Positions 1 through 12,800 of a DNA stretch of 64,000 bases are shown piece by piece. The stretch lies in NCBI RefSeq assembly GCF_023101765.2, contig NC_064239.1:6774231-6838230 (forward strand), written 5' to 3'. The notes beneath the pieces were generated by a model, which worked only from the letters and a program-made list of their open reading frames with translations, was not told the origin of the DNA and did not search any database. Source of the stretch: Spodoptera frugiperda (Eukaryota; Arthropoda; Insecta; Lepidoptera; Noctuidae). Numbering within the stretch: position 1 is the stretch's first letter; each line of letters opens with the position of its first letter. Made by a program: the position numbers and the translations under genes.

Positions 1-552
1 TATTTCTCAAAGGCCCACAACGAATTATATTTTGTGAACGCAATGATTTCATCATCACTTAAGTATTATATGTACATTAAAATATATCCGCATATTGCCT
101 ATTTTTGATAACAAAATTCGCACTCACAAAATATAATTTGTTTAAAATTGTTTTACTGTTATTGTGTTTTTTCAATAAATTATAATACCATCATCTCCCA
201 CGAAAACAGTTAATCATTTAACAAACTGTTCTACTATTTGGCGATTGATAAAAGTTAACATGTGTGATTATTGTGAATAAATAAAAAAGTACTTTTCGGA
301 AAATTTTAAAAATATTTAAATTGTTGTACTGAATGGTATTATAATTATTATTGTACGTGTAATTATGTACTAATCGAATTTACTTTCAGGAATAAAATTA
401 TGTGTACCAACCCATATTTCGTTCAAAATGAATATAATTTTGTGTAATAGCAAATGTCGAATAGACCAAGATGTTTATGCCCGCCAAAGCTACATCGTTT
501 GCCACACACGTCCCTACACTAGTGCTTAGACTAAAGTCATATTTTTACACAG
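1..552. other. Intronic sequence upstream of the first visible Dscam1 Ig7 exon
   Basis: AT-rich sequence with no Ig-like reading frame flanked by splice sites. The upstream Dscam1 exons (signal peptide, Ig1-Ig6 and their variable clusters) must lie to the left of the window. The absence of an Ig7 exon here suggests, but does not prove, that the exon at 553 is the first of the cluster, because gaps of 458 and 805 nt occur inside the cluster. Confidence 0.6.
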
Positions 553-846
553 TGCCCCCTCAAATATTGCCATTCGAGTTTGGTGACGAGCCAGCAAACG
601 CAGGAGACATGGCGTCCATATCTTGCGCACTTAGCAAGGGCGACCAGCCCCTAAACATTTCGTGGGTCCTCAATGGACAAATAATACCAAAGAACAATGA
701 CATGGGGATCGTTTTAACTGTAATCAACAAAAAGACCTCGATCCTTAACATAGACTCTGTAAGTGGTATACACAGGGGCACGTACCTCTGTGTGGCGACG
801 AACATGGCTGGCTCAGTTAATCATAGCGCTGTTCTCGAAGTCAACG
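553..846 (+). CDS. Dscam1: Dscam1 alternative Ig7 exon, variant 1
   Basis: 98 codons, open and phase 1-1, acceptor cacag, donor gtactc. The Ig landmarks are B-strand Cys (ISCALSKGD), core Trp (NISWVLNG) and F-strand Cys (TYLC). It begins V-P-P-Q-I like most variants and ends EVNG. Confidence 0.93.
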
Positions 847-3800
847 GTACTCATCCTAATAACGTTCAGCTTGCTTTTTTCTGTTATATAGTGTGCATTA
901 TCCCCAAAATCCAAACCCATATCAAGTAATACCTATTGATTATATAGTCCCGCCACAAATAACGCCCTTCGAATTTGGAGAAGAAATATTGAATGAAGGA
1001 GAAACCGCATCCGTGTCATGCGTGATGAGTAAGGGCGATCTGCCTGTGAGGTTCACGTGGCGGTTTAACGGAGAAGAAATAAAGGCCCGCAACAACCTTG
1101 GCATTGTGCTCACAAATATCAGCAAGAAAACTTCCATATTAAACATAGAACCCGTCAGCTCCGTCCACCGAGGCTCCTACACATGTGAAATAAAAAACGA
1201 AGCCGGCGTAACCAACCACACCACGATACTAAGCGTTAACGGTCCGCCTTGTCTCTATTATTTTTTTATCTATTTGTTTTAATCGCTTTTTTGTAACAAC
1301 AGTTCCCCCCCAAATATCACCGTTTGAATTTGGTGATGAGCCCGCCAACGCTGGTGATACCGCATCGGTTCAATGCGTTATGAATAAGGGTGACCTCCCA
1401 GCTAACTTCTCCTGGAGTTTAAACGGAAGAAAAATCGCGCAGAACAATAATATGGGAATAGCTATCGGGGGCATGGGTCGCAAAATGTCTATCCTGAATA
1501 TTGATTCCGTCAATGGCACGCACAGAGGTCTATATGTTTGCTACGTGGAAAATCTAGCTGGTCAAGTCAATCACAGTGCCACCCTGGAAGTTAACGGTTC
1601 TCCATGTTTTTTTAATTTCTATGTAGTCTCGTATTGTTTTAATTTTTCTTCATATTTTTTTACACTAAATCGTAGCTTTCCATAACAGTTTTACCCCAAA
1701 TCCATCCCTTTACCTTCGGAGACGAACCAGCCAACGCGGGCGATACTGTCGGAGTGCAATGTATGGTGACGAAGGGCGACACGCCTGTCAATATCACTTG
1801 GCACTTAAATGGGAAACCAACTAGTGATATTCAGGGAATCACAGTGACTAGAATCGGACATAAGTCAAGCAGCCTGTCTATAGATTCAGTGGCATCCGTT
1901 CACACAGGAATATACACTTGTTCAGCCGCCAACAGAGCTGGATATGCTAATTACTCAACTGAGTTGGCTGTTAACGGTACCTGCATCCTAGATTGAAATT
2001 TTGGTCGATTATGACATGCATTATTATTAATAATTTGCTTTATTTCTCCAATTTTTATCCATTTCCTTACCCTTCCGTTTATCAATCTTTTGTGAGCATA
2101 AATTTTAGGCGTGGTGGCAAATACGACAGCTTGATAAATTTTGACCAAAAAATATAAACAAACCACAATTCAAACAAAATGTATAAAAAAAATTTTTTAA
2201 GGAAACCCTACCATTCCTATATTTAGATACGATTTAATAACAGTAAAGTATTCTATCAGTTATGCCACAGGTTACGCCGTTTGATTTCGGCGAAGACATA
2301 CTCAACGCTGGCGATACAGTTTCTCTCACTTGTACAGTCGGCAAAGGGGATTTGCCCCTGAAAATTCACTGGCAACTAAACGACAAAATTCTTAATTCTG
2401 GCAACGGTATACTTATAAACAGAAATGGAAAACGTGTTTCAATTCTAATATTAGAAAATGTTCAACACGAACATATTGGCAATTATACTTGTATAGCTGA
2501 GAATGAAGCCGGCCGAAGTAGTCACAGTGCAGTGCTCAACGTGAACGGTACAAATAACGCCATCTACGACTATTGCTTAAATATTGTTCGCACGATTTTT
2601 ACGTTATTTATTTATTTGTGTATTTTCATAACACAGTTATTTTCCTTTCACACAACCTTTCCTTGCAGTAAATAGACTGAAATCCTATTGTTATAAATTA
2701 GACAATCAAAATTTCGTTTCGGTTAGGAAAAACCCGTTTCTTTGAAATCGTGTGTGGCAAAGAACGTATCGATGCAGCGGCGTAATTTCAGAAATTACCT
2801 AATAAAATCATTGGTTGCCGATTTCTTTCAGTTAAGCTTCAAATTCAATGATAAAAAATATTGGCATACGGGTCATTTCCAAGACCTTGCACAACGTCGA
2901 ATTCTTGTCTAAACTCACATAAAATTAGAAACCGTTATAGATATCTAGTAGGTAATAACGTTTTAGTTACGCGTGTCAATTAACCTCTATATTTTCCTCT
3001 TGAAGTCCCTCCACAGATAAAACATTTTGAATTCGGCGAAGGTCCAGTGAATGCTCAAGAAATGGTTTTAGTCACTTGTCTTATCAGTAAAGGTGATTTA
3101 CCTGCGACAATAATATGGTATTTTAATGGAAAACCTGTGAAATCTGGTGACATCGGTATCAATCTTGTGAATACGAAACGATCAAGTCAACTTAACATCG
3201 AATCTGTTAGCCATGAGAATCAAGGAAATTACACATGTGTGGTAAAAAATGATGCTGGCACCATGAATTACACTGCGGAGTTATTCGTCAATGGTATCTT
3301 ACGCTAAACGTTTAAGCCTGCTAGTTACTTTTTATTTATTTTTTTCCCATTTTGTAACTTTGGCGGGCCATAAAATAATTAATTTTCATATATCCAGACC
3401 ACATAACAAAGAAAACGACAAAAAATAAAAACTCATACTTAAGAATATCTAAACTTACGTATATCATTTGAGAATCCGTACCTACATTTCAGTGGCGCCA
3501 GTGGTTATTCATTTTGAATTCGACGAATCAGTATTTTACGGAGAGGGTGTTCAAGTCATGTGCCACGTTCCAAAAGGAGATAAACCTTTAAATTTCAAGT
3601 GGACATTTAACGGTGGAGATGTGAGTTCACTAACCGGTTTGAACATCATGAACGTGGGCGATAGGGGTTCAGCTCTCATAATCCCGGCGGTGACGGCTAA
3701 ACATTCTGGCAATTACACATGCACCGCCTCTAACCTTGTCGCCAGTGCTAGCCACCACGCCACGCTCAATGTTAAGGGTACATCGTCTCGGTGAAATGTC

Positions 3801-6800
3801 TATGCTTTTGCGTCCTGTTTTGTTATTTCTCCTACCACTCCTATGGCAAATGATTATTATTGTAGATGTATGTAATTAGTTTCACAAATCTGTCACCAAA
3901 CTGACTATCTCTTTCAGTGGCACCAATTATTTCTCCATTCGAGTTCGATGAGGCCGTATTTTACGGCGAAAGCATACAGATTATGTGTCATATACCGAAA
4001 GGCGATATGCCACTGGAATTACGTTGGTCGTTTCAAGACAAACCTATAAAAAAATCTGACGCGGTTGTAATAACAAAATTAGGAGCCCGAAGTTTAGTTT
4101 TAGCCATTCCGGCTGCAACAGAAAAACATACTGGAAATTATACATGCACAGCTTCCAATGTTGTAGCAAGCACCAACCACACAGCTACATTAAATGTTCA
4201 GGGTACACTGGTTATTCTGATTTGTTATCATTATTTTATTTATTTTTATTTTTATTTGCCCCCACCAGTTCCTCCTCACATCGTACCATTTACGGCCGAA
4301 GAGCCTGTTTTTGCTGGCGAACTTATACAGCTGACGTGTTATGTATCAAAAGGCGATGCCCCTATAACAATCAATTGGAGTTTTCATGGCCAAGAATTAT
4401 CCTCACATCAAGGAATAGCTACTATGAAGATTGGCGAACGGACATCGTTGTTGACGATATCTAGTTCACAAGCTAGCCACAGCGGCGAATATTCTTGCCA
4501 TGCCGCTAACGCCGCTGGCCTGGCAGTTCATTCGACCACAGTTAATGTTCATGGTACTCCCAATGCCCGTTAGCCGCCCTAGCCTCTCGCACGCTGCACG
4601 CTTGTCTTCGCAATAAATGTAACCTTCTGAATTAACAGTGTTACCACATATTGTACCCTTCGAAACCGACGAGATGGTGTTTGCCGGGGAACCAGTTCAG
4701 CTTACTTGTCATGTTTCCAAGGGTGACTTACCTCTCGACATCAAATGGCACTTTCATGGGCTCGAAAATACTTCATCGCATCTAGATATTATGACGAACA
4801 AAATGACTTCACGTACATCATTTTTGTCAATATCTGCGGCAACTGCTAGCCACAGTGGCAACTATACCTGCGTAGCCACTAACAGAGCCGGTTCCACAAA
4901 TCATTCCACTCCTCTCAATGTCCATGGTCAGTTTACTACATTGAATTATATTATTGTTATACGAGTACCTACACCACAGCGGATTGTTGCTTGTCATGTC
5001 AATCATGGGTTTGCTAACAGAATCAGCATGAATTCTGAAAACACGTCCTGAATCAATTTACGCCTATTATAATAATTATTGGTTTTGATCCTTATTTAGT
5101 TCTTTTAAATATTGTAACCAATCCAAACACTCCCAATTTTCAAAACGAAATAGGTAATGGGCGGTAGCCCACACCTTGCCTAAAGTTACCTACAGCAATT
5201 TGTTGCGATTTTTTGTATTAAAATTGTAGTCGGTAATTGTGCTTGATATTTCGTTATTCGGATCTTGTAAGAGTATGAAAAACGACTCTAGTTGTGACAG
5301 ACACTTTTGTTCATGACTTGATAGTACAATCTTTAATTTAAAAGACCCAGACGTACCTCCTTATTATATTGTTGTGATTCCGTTTATGCTAATATCGGTA
5401 ATGACCAGACCCTTTAGACTGGTCCTTTAAATGGGAAAACATTAGGCGAAACTTACTTTACTAGCACCACAAATGTATGAACAATGTACACATATGTATA
5501 TATTACAGTTTACAGTATATGACTTTTTCGTAATTATAAAAACGTGTGTACTTTCCAAACTAAAATTACAATTTTCTTTATGCATTTACATTAGGCCTCG
5601 TTATAAAATAACATCTTATATCACCCGAAATTTACTACGTTTAAATATATTATTAGTATCGGTGGGTTAAATTATGTCTTTATAATTACAATTATATTTA
5701 GAATAACAATAACAATAAATTATTCTGTCAGTTATGCCACAGGTTACGCCGTTTGATTTCGGCGAAGAAATACTCAACGCTGGCGATACAGTTTCTCTCA
5801 CTTGTACAGTCGGCAAAGGGGATTTGCCCCTGAAAATTCACTGGCAACTAAACGACAAAATTCTTAATTCTGGCAACGGTGTACTTATAAATAGAAACGG
5901 GAAAAGAATATCAGTTTTGAGCATAGAGAATGTTCAACATGAACACATTGGCAATTACACATGTATAGCCGAAAATGAAGCCGGTCGCAGTAGCCATACT
6001 GCAGTGCTCAACGTCAATGGTATTAAAACAAACACTAGCAAACATTGGTTAGCTTTTCTCCGCACGATCATGTATTTTTATTTAGTTTATTGGTGTATTT
6101 TTGTGACTCATACTTTATCCTTACACACAACCTATCCTACATATGTTTTACGTAATATATTAACCAAACTGTTATTGTGGATAGATATAATAACATAATA
6201 CTTATGTTATTTTAACATTGAAGTACCTACCAATGGTATTAGTTGCTAATATCACACAACGGTGTATAACACTAAAAGTTTCTTCTGAATTGTTATAATT
6301 TTGATTTACTTTTAGAAAATCGCACCACTTTTATCGAATTTGTTCTAGGGATCACGAGCTATTACGTCTCTTTTGTAAATTATTATATGCGCTTTGGTCT
6401 GCAGTCCCTCCACAGATAAAGCATTTTGAGTTTGGCGAGGGACCAGTAAATGCCCAAGAAATGGTTTTGGCTACGTGTGCAGTCAGTAAGGGTGATCTTC
6501 CTTTAACAATAACTTGGTATTTCAACGGAAAACGTGTGAACTCTGGGGATATTGGAATCAATCTAGTGAACATGAAACGATCAAGTCAACTTAACATAGA
6601 TTCTGTTAGCCACGAGAATCAAGGAAATTACACTTGCGTGGTAAAAAATGAGGCTGGCACCATGAATCATACTGCGGAGTTATTCGTCAATGGTATCTTT
6701 GTTAAGCATTTAAGCCTGCTAGATTGTGTTGTTTTAGTTGTTATAATTTATTTTTACCTTTTGTAACTTTGGCGGGCCATAAAATTGTCTCTTCTATTCA

Positions 6801-9800
6801 TGAATAATTAACGGAAGATAAAACATTCAAAACCTTAATTTCTTAGTAAATACATTTCAGTGGCACCAGTTATCACTCATTTTGAATTCGACGAATCTGT
6901 GTTTTATGGAGAGGGTGTTCAAGTCATGTGCCATGTACCAAAAGGAGATAGACCTTTAAATATCAAGTGGACATTTAGCGGTGGAGATGTGAGTTCACTA
7001 ACCGGTTTGAACATCATGAACGCGGGCGATAGGGGTTCAGTTCTCATAATCCCGGCGGTGACGGCTAAACATTCTGGCAATTACACATGCACCGCCTCTA
7101 ACCTTGTCGCCAGTGCTAGCCACCACGCCACGCTCAATGTTAAGGGTACATCGTCTCGGTGAAATGTCTATGCTTTTACGTACTGTTCTATTATTTCTCC
7201 TACCACTCCTATGGCAAATGATTATTATTGTAGATATATGTAATTAGTTTCACAAATCTGTCACCAAACTGACTATCTCTTTCAGTGGCACCAATTATTT
7301 CTCCATTCGAGTTTGATGAGGCCGTATTTTACGGCGAAAGCATACAGATTATGTGTCATATACCGAAAGGCGATATGCCATTGGACTTACGTTGGTCGTT
7401 TCAAGATAACCCTCTTAAAAAGTCCGACGCAGTTGTTATCACGAAAGTAGGCGCACGAAGTATTATTCTTGCCATTCCCGCGGCAACCGAAAAACATACC
7501 GGAAATTACACATGCACAGCTTCCAATGTTGTAGCAAGCACCAACCACACAGCTACATTAAATGTTCAGGGTACACTTGTTGTTCTCGTGTGTTACCATT
7601 ACCTACTTTATTTATTTTTATATTTTGTTTGCCCTCACCAGTTCCTCCTCACATCATCCCATTTTCGGCCGAAGAGCCTGTTTTCGCCGGCGAATCAATA
7701 CAATTGGGATGCCATGTATCAAAAGGCGATGTACCTATAAAAATCAATTGGAGTTTTCATGGCCAAGAATTATCCTCACATCAAGGAATAGCTACAATGA
7801 AGATTGGCGAACGGACATCGTTGTTGACGATATCTAGTTTACAAGCTAGCCACAGCGGCGAATATTCTTGCCATGCCGCTAACGCCGCTGGCCTGGCAGT
7901 TCATTCAACCACAGTTAATGTTCATGGTACTCCCAATGCCCGTTAGCAGCCCTTGCCTCTCGCACGCTACAAGCTTGACTCCGCAATAAGTATATCCTTC
8001 TGAATTAACAGTGTTGCCATACATCGTACCCTTTGAAGCTGACGAATCGGTGTTTGCTGGAGAACCAGTTCAACTAAACTGTCATGTCTCCAAGGGTGAC
8101 TTACCTCTCGACATCAAATGGCACTTTCATGGGTTTGAAAATACTTCGTCGCATCTAGATATTATGACGAACAAAATGACATCGCGTACATCATTTTTGT
8201 CAATATCTGCGGCAACTGCTAGCCACAGTGGCAACTATACCTGCGTAGCTACTAACAGAGCCGGTTTCACAAATCATTCCACTGTTCTTAACGTTCATGG
8301 TCAGTTTCATTTATTCATCATATTTCATGGTTTATTTTAGTTCATCATAGCGACATAATGTTTCTAAGATTTGCTAGCAGAAATAGCATGAGTTCTGTAT
8401 GCATATCTGAAAACAGCAATCATTATTATTTTTTGTTTATCATTTTTCGTCCCTTTACTTTTTGTCGTTAGTAATGCTTATGAATAACACACATTTTCAC
8501 TCTCGAATCGAATCTTTTCTTAATTCAAGTTCTGTTGCCACAGAATAGCAAACTCTTCTTTAAGTACAACTTTAATACTGCAATAGAATTTCTATTCGGA
8601 TCTTCTATAAAGGAGCGTCGTTCATACGAGACATATTTGGGTTTATTTTGTATTATGAGCTAGAATCTTTATCGTGTCTCAATGGTTCCCCTTGTCACAT
8701 TCGTAAAACTCTTCATTCACTTTCCTTTTTTCTTTTTCATTCAAGTTGTACCGCACATTATTCCGTTCGAAGTTGAAGAATCTATATTTGCTGGTGAATC
8801 CGTGCACCTTACTTGTCATGTATCGAAAGGCGATCGACCTCTTCAAATATCTTGGAGTTTTGAAGGCCATGAAATTCCTTATCACAATAATATGGGCGTA
8901 ACGACTACTAAGTTAGGAGAAAAGGCTTCAGTGTTGAGTGTTCCAACTGCTATGGGCCAACACAGCGGCAACTACACTTGCACGGCCAGTAACAGAGCCG
9001 GACGCGCATATCACTCTGTCCTCGTCAATATTCATGGTATTGGATGTGTTCCCCTAGTACAATAGCTACTGTAAGAAAATTATTCCATATGTGTATAGAT
9101 ATACTGCACGTTTAGATTTACTTTTAGAAATCACATTTTCTTTTTATTAGTCCCTCCCCATATACTACCGTTTGAAATCGAAGAATCCATCTATTACGGA
9201 GAATCAGTACAAATGACCTGTCACGCCAGTAAAGGAGACCGACCAATGTCTATAACATGGACCTTTGAAGGCAAAGATCTCTCCACTCATATGGGAATTA
9301 AAACTATGAAAATGGCGGAGCAGACATCATTTTTGTCTATTGCATCTGTGACCGGAGCCCACAGTGGAAATTATACCTGCATCGCCAGGAATAGAGCGGG
9401 AGAAGATAGATATTCCACTACACTCAACATTAAGGGTATTTCCGCTAGATGTCACAGCATGCGCCTTGTATACGTACATATTTACTAACGTTACAATATT
9501 TTCTTTACTCAGTCGTCCCTCACATCAAACCTTTCGAGTTAGACGAAGCCGTATTTGCGGGAGAATCTGTGCACCTCGACTGTCACGTTTCAAAAGGCGA
9601 TACACCCCTGAACATTTCCTGGAGCTTTCAAGGGCATCCTGTCTCCCGCAGAATGGGCATAAAGACAACAACTCTAAGCGAACGTGTATCCGTTCTTGAT
9701 ATACCCAGCGCCCTGGGACCTAATAGTGGCAACTACACGTGCACAGCTGCGAATAGGGCAGGCATCACCACTCACACCGTTCTTCTCAATGTTATTGGTA

Positions 9801-12800
9801 CTGAAACGTTACAGCTCGGATGTGCTTGCTTTCTGTTTAGTTCCTCCTGTGGTCCAACCTTTCTCTTTCGGCGAAGTTGCAATGAATTCTGGACAAGTAG
9901 TAACGACCCCCTGCTCTGTTATTGAGGGAGACCATCCACTGCGATTAAAATGGCTTTTTGACAACGAACCTATTAAACCCAGATCTGGAGTAACCGTATT
10001 TAACATAGGCGAGAGAAGTGCTATTCTAAGCATAGCCTCAGTAGCCCACAATCACGCTGGAAACTACACTTGTGTTGCGGAAAATGAAGCGGGAGTCCAT
10101 TATCACACATCTACTTTGATAATAAACGGTGCTTAAATTATTTTTCGATTCTGGTGCTCGGTAAATTAGATTTTTTGTGTCATTGTCTTTTAGAAACATA
10201 TATCTCAAATATTTAATATAGTATAACTATCCAGTTTCACTTTGAATTAATTATGACATTCCAGTTCCTCCCAACATTTTGCCATTTACATTCGGCGAAA
10301 AACCCACCAACGTCGGAGAATATTTACAAGCTGCATGCACTATTAATTATGGTGACCTTCCGCTCACAATTACTTGGATGTTTAACGGACAATCCATATC
10401 TCAAAGGAATAATAATTATGTTGTGAGCAATTCCAAGCGGAGTAGCTTGTTGATAATAGAATCTGTGGACGCTATACACGCCGGTTCTTATACTTGTATC
10501 GGGGAGAATCGTGCCGGCCGTACTACCCATTCAGCAGATTTAGTTGTTTATGGTTAGTCTCATCTACGGTAGCAACTTATTATTTTGTCATTTAGATAAA
10601 CTTTGTTTCAGTTCCTCCCAAGATTGCACCTTTCACTGCCGGCCCAGAACCGGCTTTTCTTGGAGATTACTTTGCTCTTCAATGTATTGTAACTCACGGG
10701 GATCAACCGGTTCTTATTGACTGGTCAGTCAATAACCAATCTGCCAAATCTATTCCTGGAGTGCGTGTTAGTAACAACGACAGAAGAAGTAGTCTATTGA
10801 CAATAGAGTCCGTCGATGCAACACACGCAGGACTTTTTAATTGTACTGCGAGTAATGCTGCGGGGATCGTGTCGCATACTACCGATTTGGTTGTAAAGGG
10901 TGCGAACAAAAGTGTATATTTTTACGCTTCCGTCCTTGTAACCTAAAACTTTAATTTCCTAAACACATTTTCACTTTACCATAAATTTTTTACTGTCCTA
11001 GTTCCACCGTTGATAATGCCGTTCAATTTCGGTGAGGTGCCATTCAACCCCGGTGACACAGCTTTAGTGAATTGTGTCGCCACTAAGGGAGATCTTCCTC
11101 TCGACATCTCATGGACGTTCAGCAGCGAGACTATAGACTCGAGCCTCCAGCGAGACATCACGACTATGCCTCTAAATCCTCGTGCCTCCATCCTCACTAT
11201 CAACTCCGTGAGCGCAAACCATCAAGGGAACTACACGTGCATCGTGCAGAATGCGGCCGGCCGCGCAGAATATGCAGCGACACTCGTCGTCAACGGCACG
11301 TCTGAATATATTAATGCTATGATGCCGACTGAATCGTTAATATGGGAACTAACCTCACAATATCGCACCTGAAAGGATAAGCCGTTCACAGACACCATTC
11401 TATACCTCTTTTGTCATTAGTCGCTAACATTGCCTGCCTCGATGGTATCCTAATCGACCTAATCCAAAAATCTATGGTTATTTCCAGTACTGCCTCGCAT
11501 AGTTCCATTTTCGTTCGAGACCCCGCTGTTTGCGGGGCAGGCCAGTCAAGTTACATGTTTGGTCTCGGAGGGCGATCAACCTCTCGATATTCAGTGGTAC
11601 TTTGAAGGGCAACCTTTGAAGGAGAAAGCCGGCGTGACGGCAACTAAAATAGCGCAGAGAGCTTCATTGCTTCTGATCGACCCAGCAGGCTGGTCGCACA
11701 GCGGATTGTATGCGTGTATCGCACGAAATGCCGCTGGCATGTCCAACTATACCGCCTCACTAGAAGTCCATGGTACCGTCACGCATCTGTGTACCCTTCA
11801 ATCCTAGCACGGACCAGCTTTGCGTAGAATCGATATTGTATGCTTTAATTATTACGTTACTTTTGATAAAAAAAATCTAAATAGGTATCGTCGATCCGTA
11901 GTGAAACGAATTCTTCTCAAATCTATTTTTTTCTTAAATGTCTTCATTAGAAAGTCGTTCACGTTTCCGTGAATACTTTAATGCAATCAGGTTAATATCT
12001 GAAAAGCGAGTTTAGATCAGTCTTTTCGAATGCTTTAGGAACCGGCTGCGACTATCATCGACGTACCCTTTTCATCCTATCCGTGCAATTTATTTTATCC
12101 CCATTCCATCCTCTCCTTTGGGTTCCTTTCTTTATATTTGTTTCATTAAAATAATTTGCGTTATTGCCATTACTTTAAAGCTTGTTGCTTGGCTTTCTAA
12201 CTTTACAATGACTGTTAACATTATTTGTTTATATTTGATGCGCGCTTTGTATGTTTTGATGGTGAACTTGGTGAAGTGTAATTCTGCTTTTTATTTATTA
12301 TTATTTTATTTTTATAAACTCCAATTTATATTATTTGGTATGTAGTTTGGTATGCCTATATATTATTTTGCTAGCATTAAAATGTGACTCATTTAAAAGC
12401 TACTATGGCGGCTTTAAAGCACTTATACAATGATATAACTACTATAGATATAACATATTTATAAAAGCTTATACACAATGTGTAGTTTGTTAGAATTCAA
12501 ATTAAATGTGATTAGTCGTTATAGAAGCTTTTAAATGTATTTAAGTATATTTGAATAAACTTTCTACGTCCAAGTATAGAAGTCAGAAATCTAAAATAAA
12601 TTTTAGTGATAGTTTTTTTCTTTTTTCAATATATTCAAATATACTTAAATATTTATTGTGTATCAAAGAACAAGGCCCCCTAGTTTTGCGAATTAGATTT
12701 AATAACAATTTAAAGTAAATTTAATCAAATCGAAAGTTTAGTAATAACTCAGTGTTTTCTTATAAAATTAGAATCATTTGTTTACTGAAATTAAAGTACA

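Noticed and set aside
471..552. Open frame beginning with ATG upstream of Ig7 variant 1
   Set aside because: It reads through the acceptor of variant 1 with no Ig-like or other meaningful residues before 553. It is intron sequence.
3360..3376. ggcgggcc motif after variants 6 and 12 as a selector pairing with the C-rich patch at 12673-12682
   Set aside because: Only about five continuous base pairs. The motif occurs after just two variants, which are duplicates of each other.
9809..10051. Minus-strand open frames shadowing Ig7 exons (here and at 560-805, 940-1146, 10976-11203)
   Set aside because: Antisense shadows of well-supported plus-strand exons, with no independent homology or splice structure.
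12118..12345. 75-codon open frame in the intron after the Ig7 cluster
   Set aside because: AT-rich hydrophobic composition, no domain, and no Ig landmarks. It is likely a chance frame.
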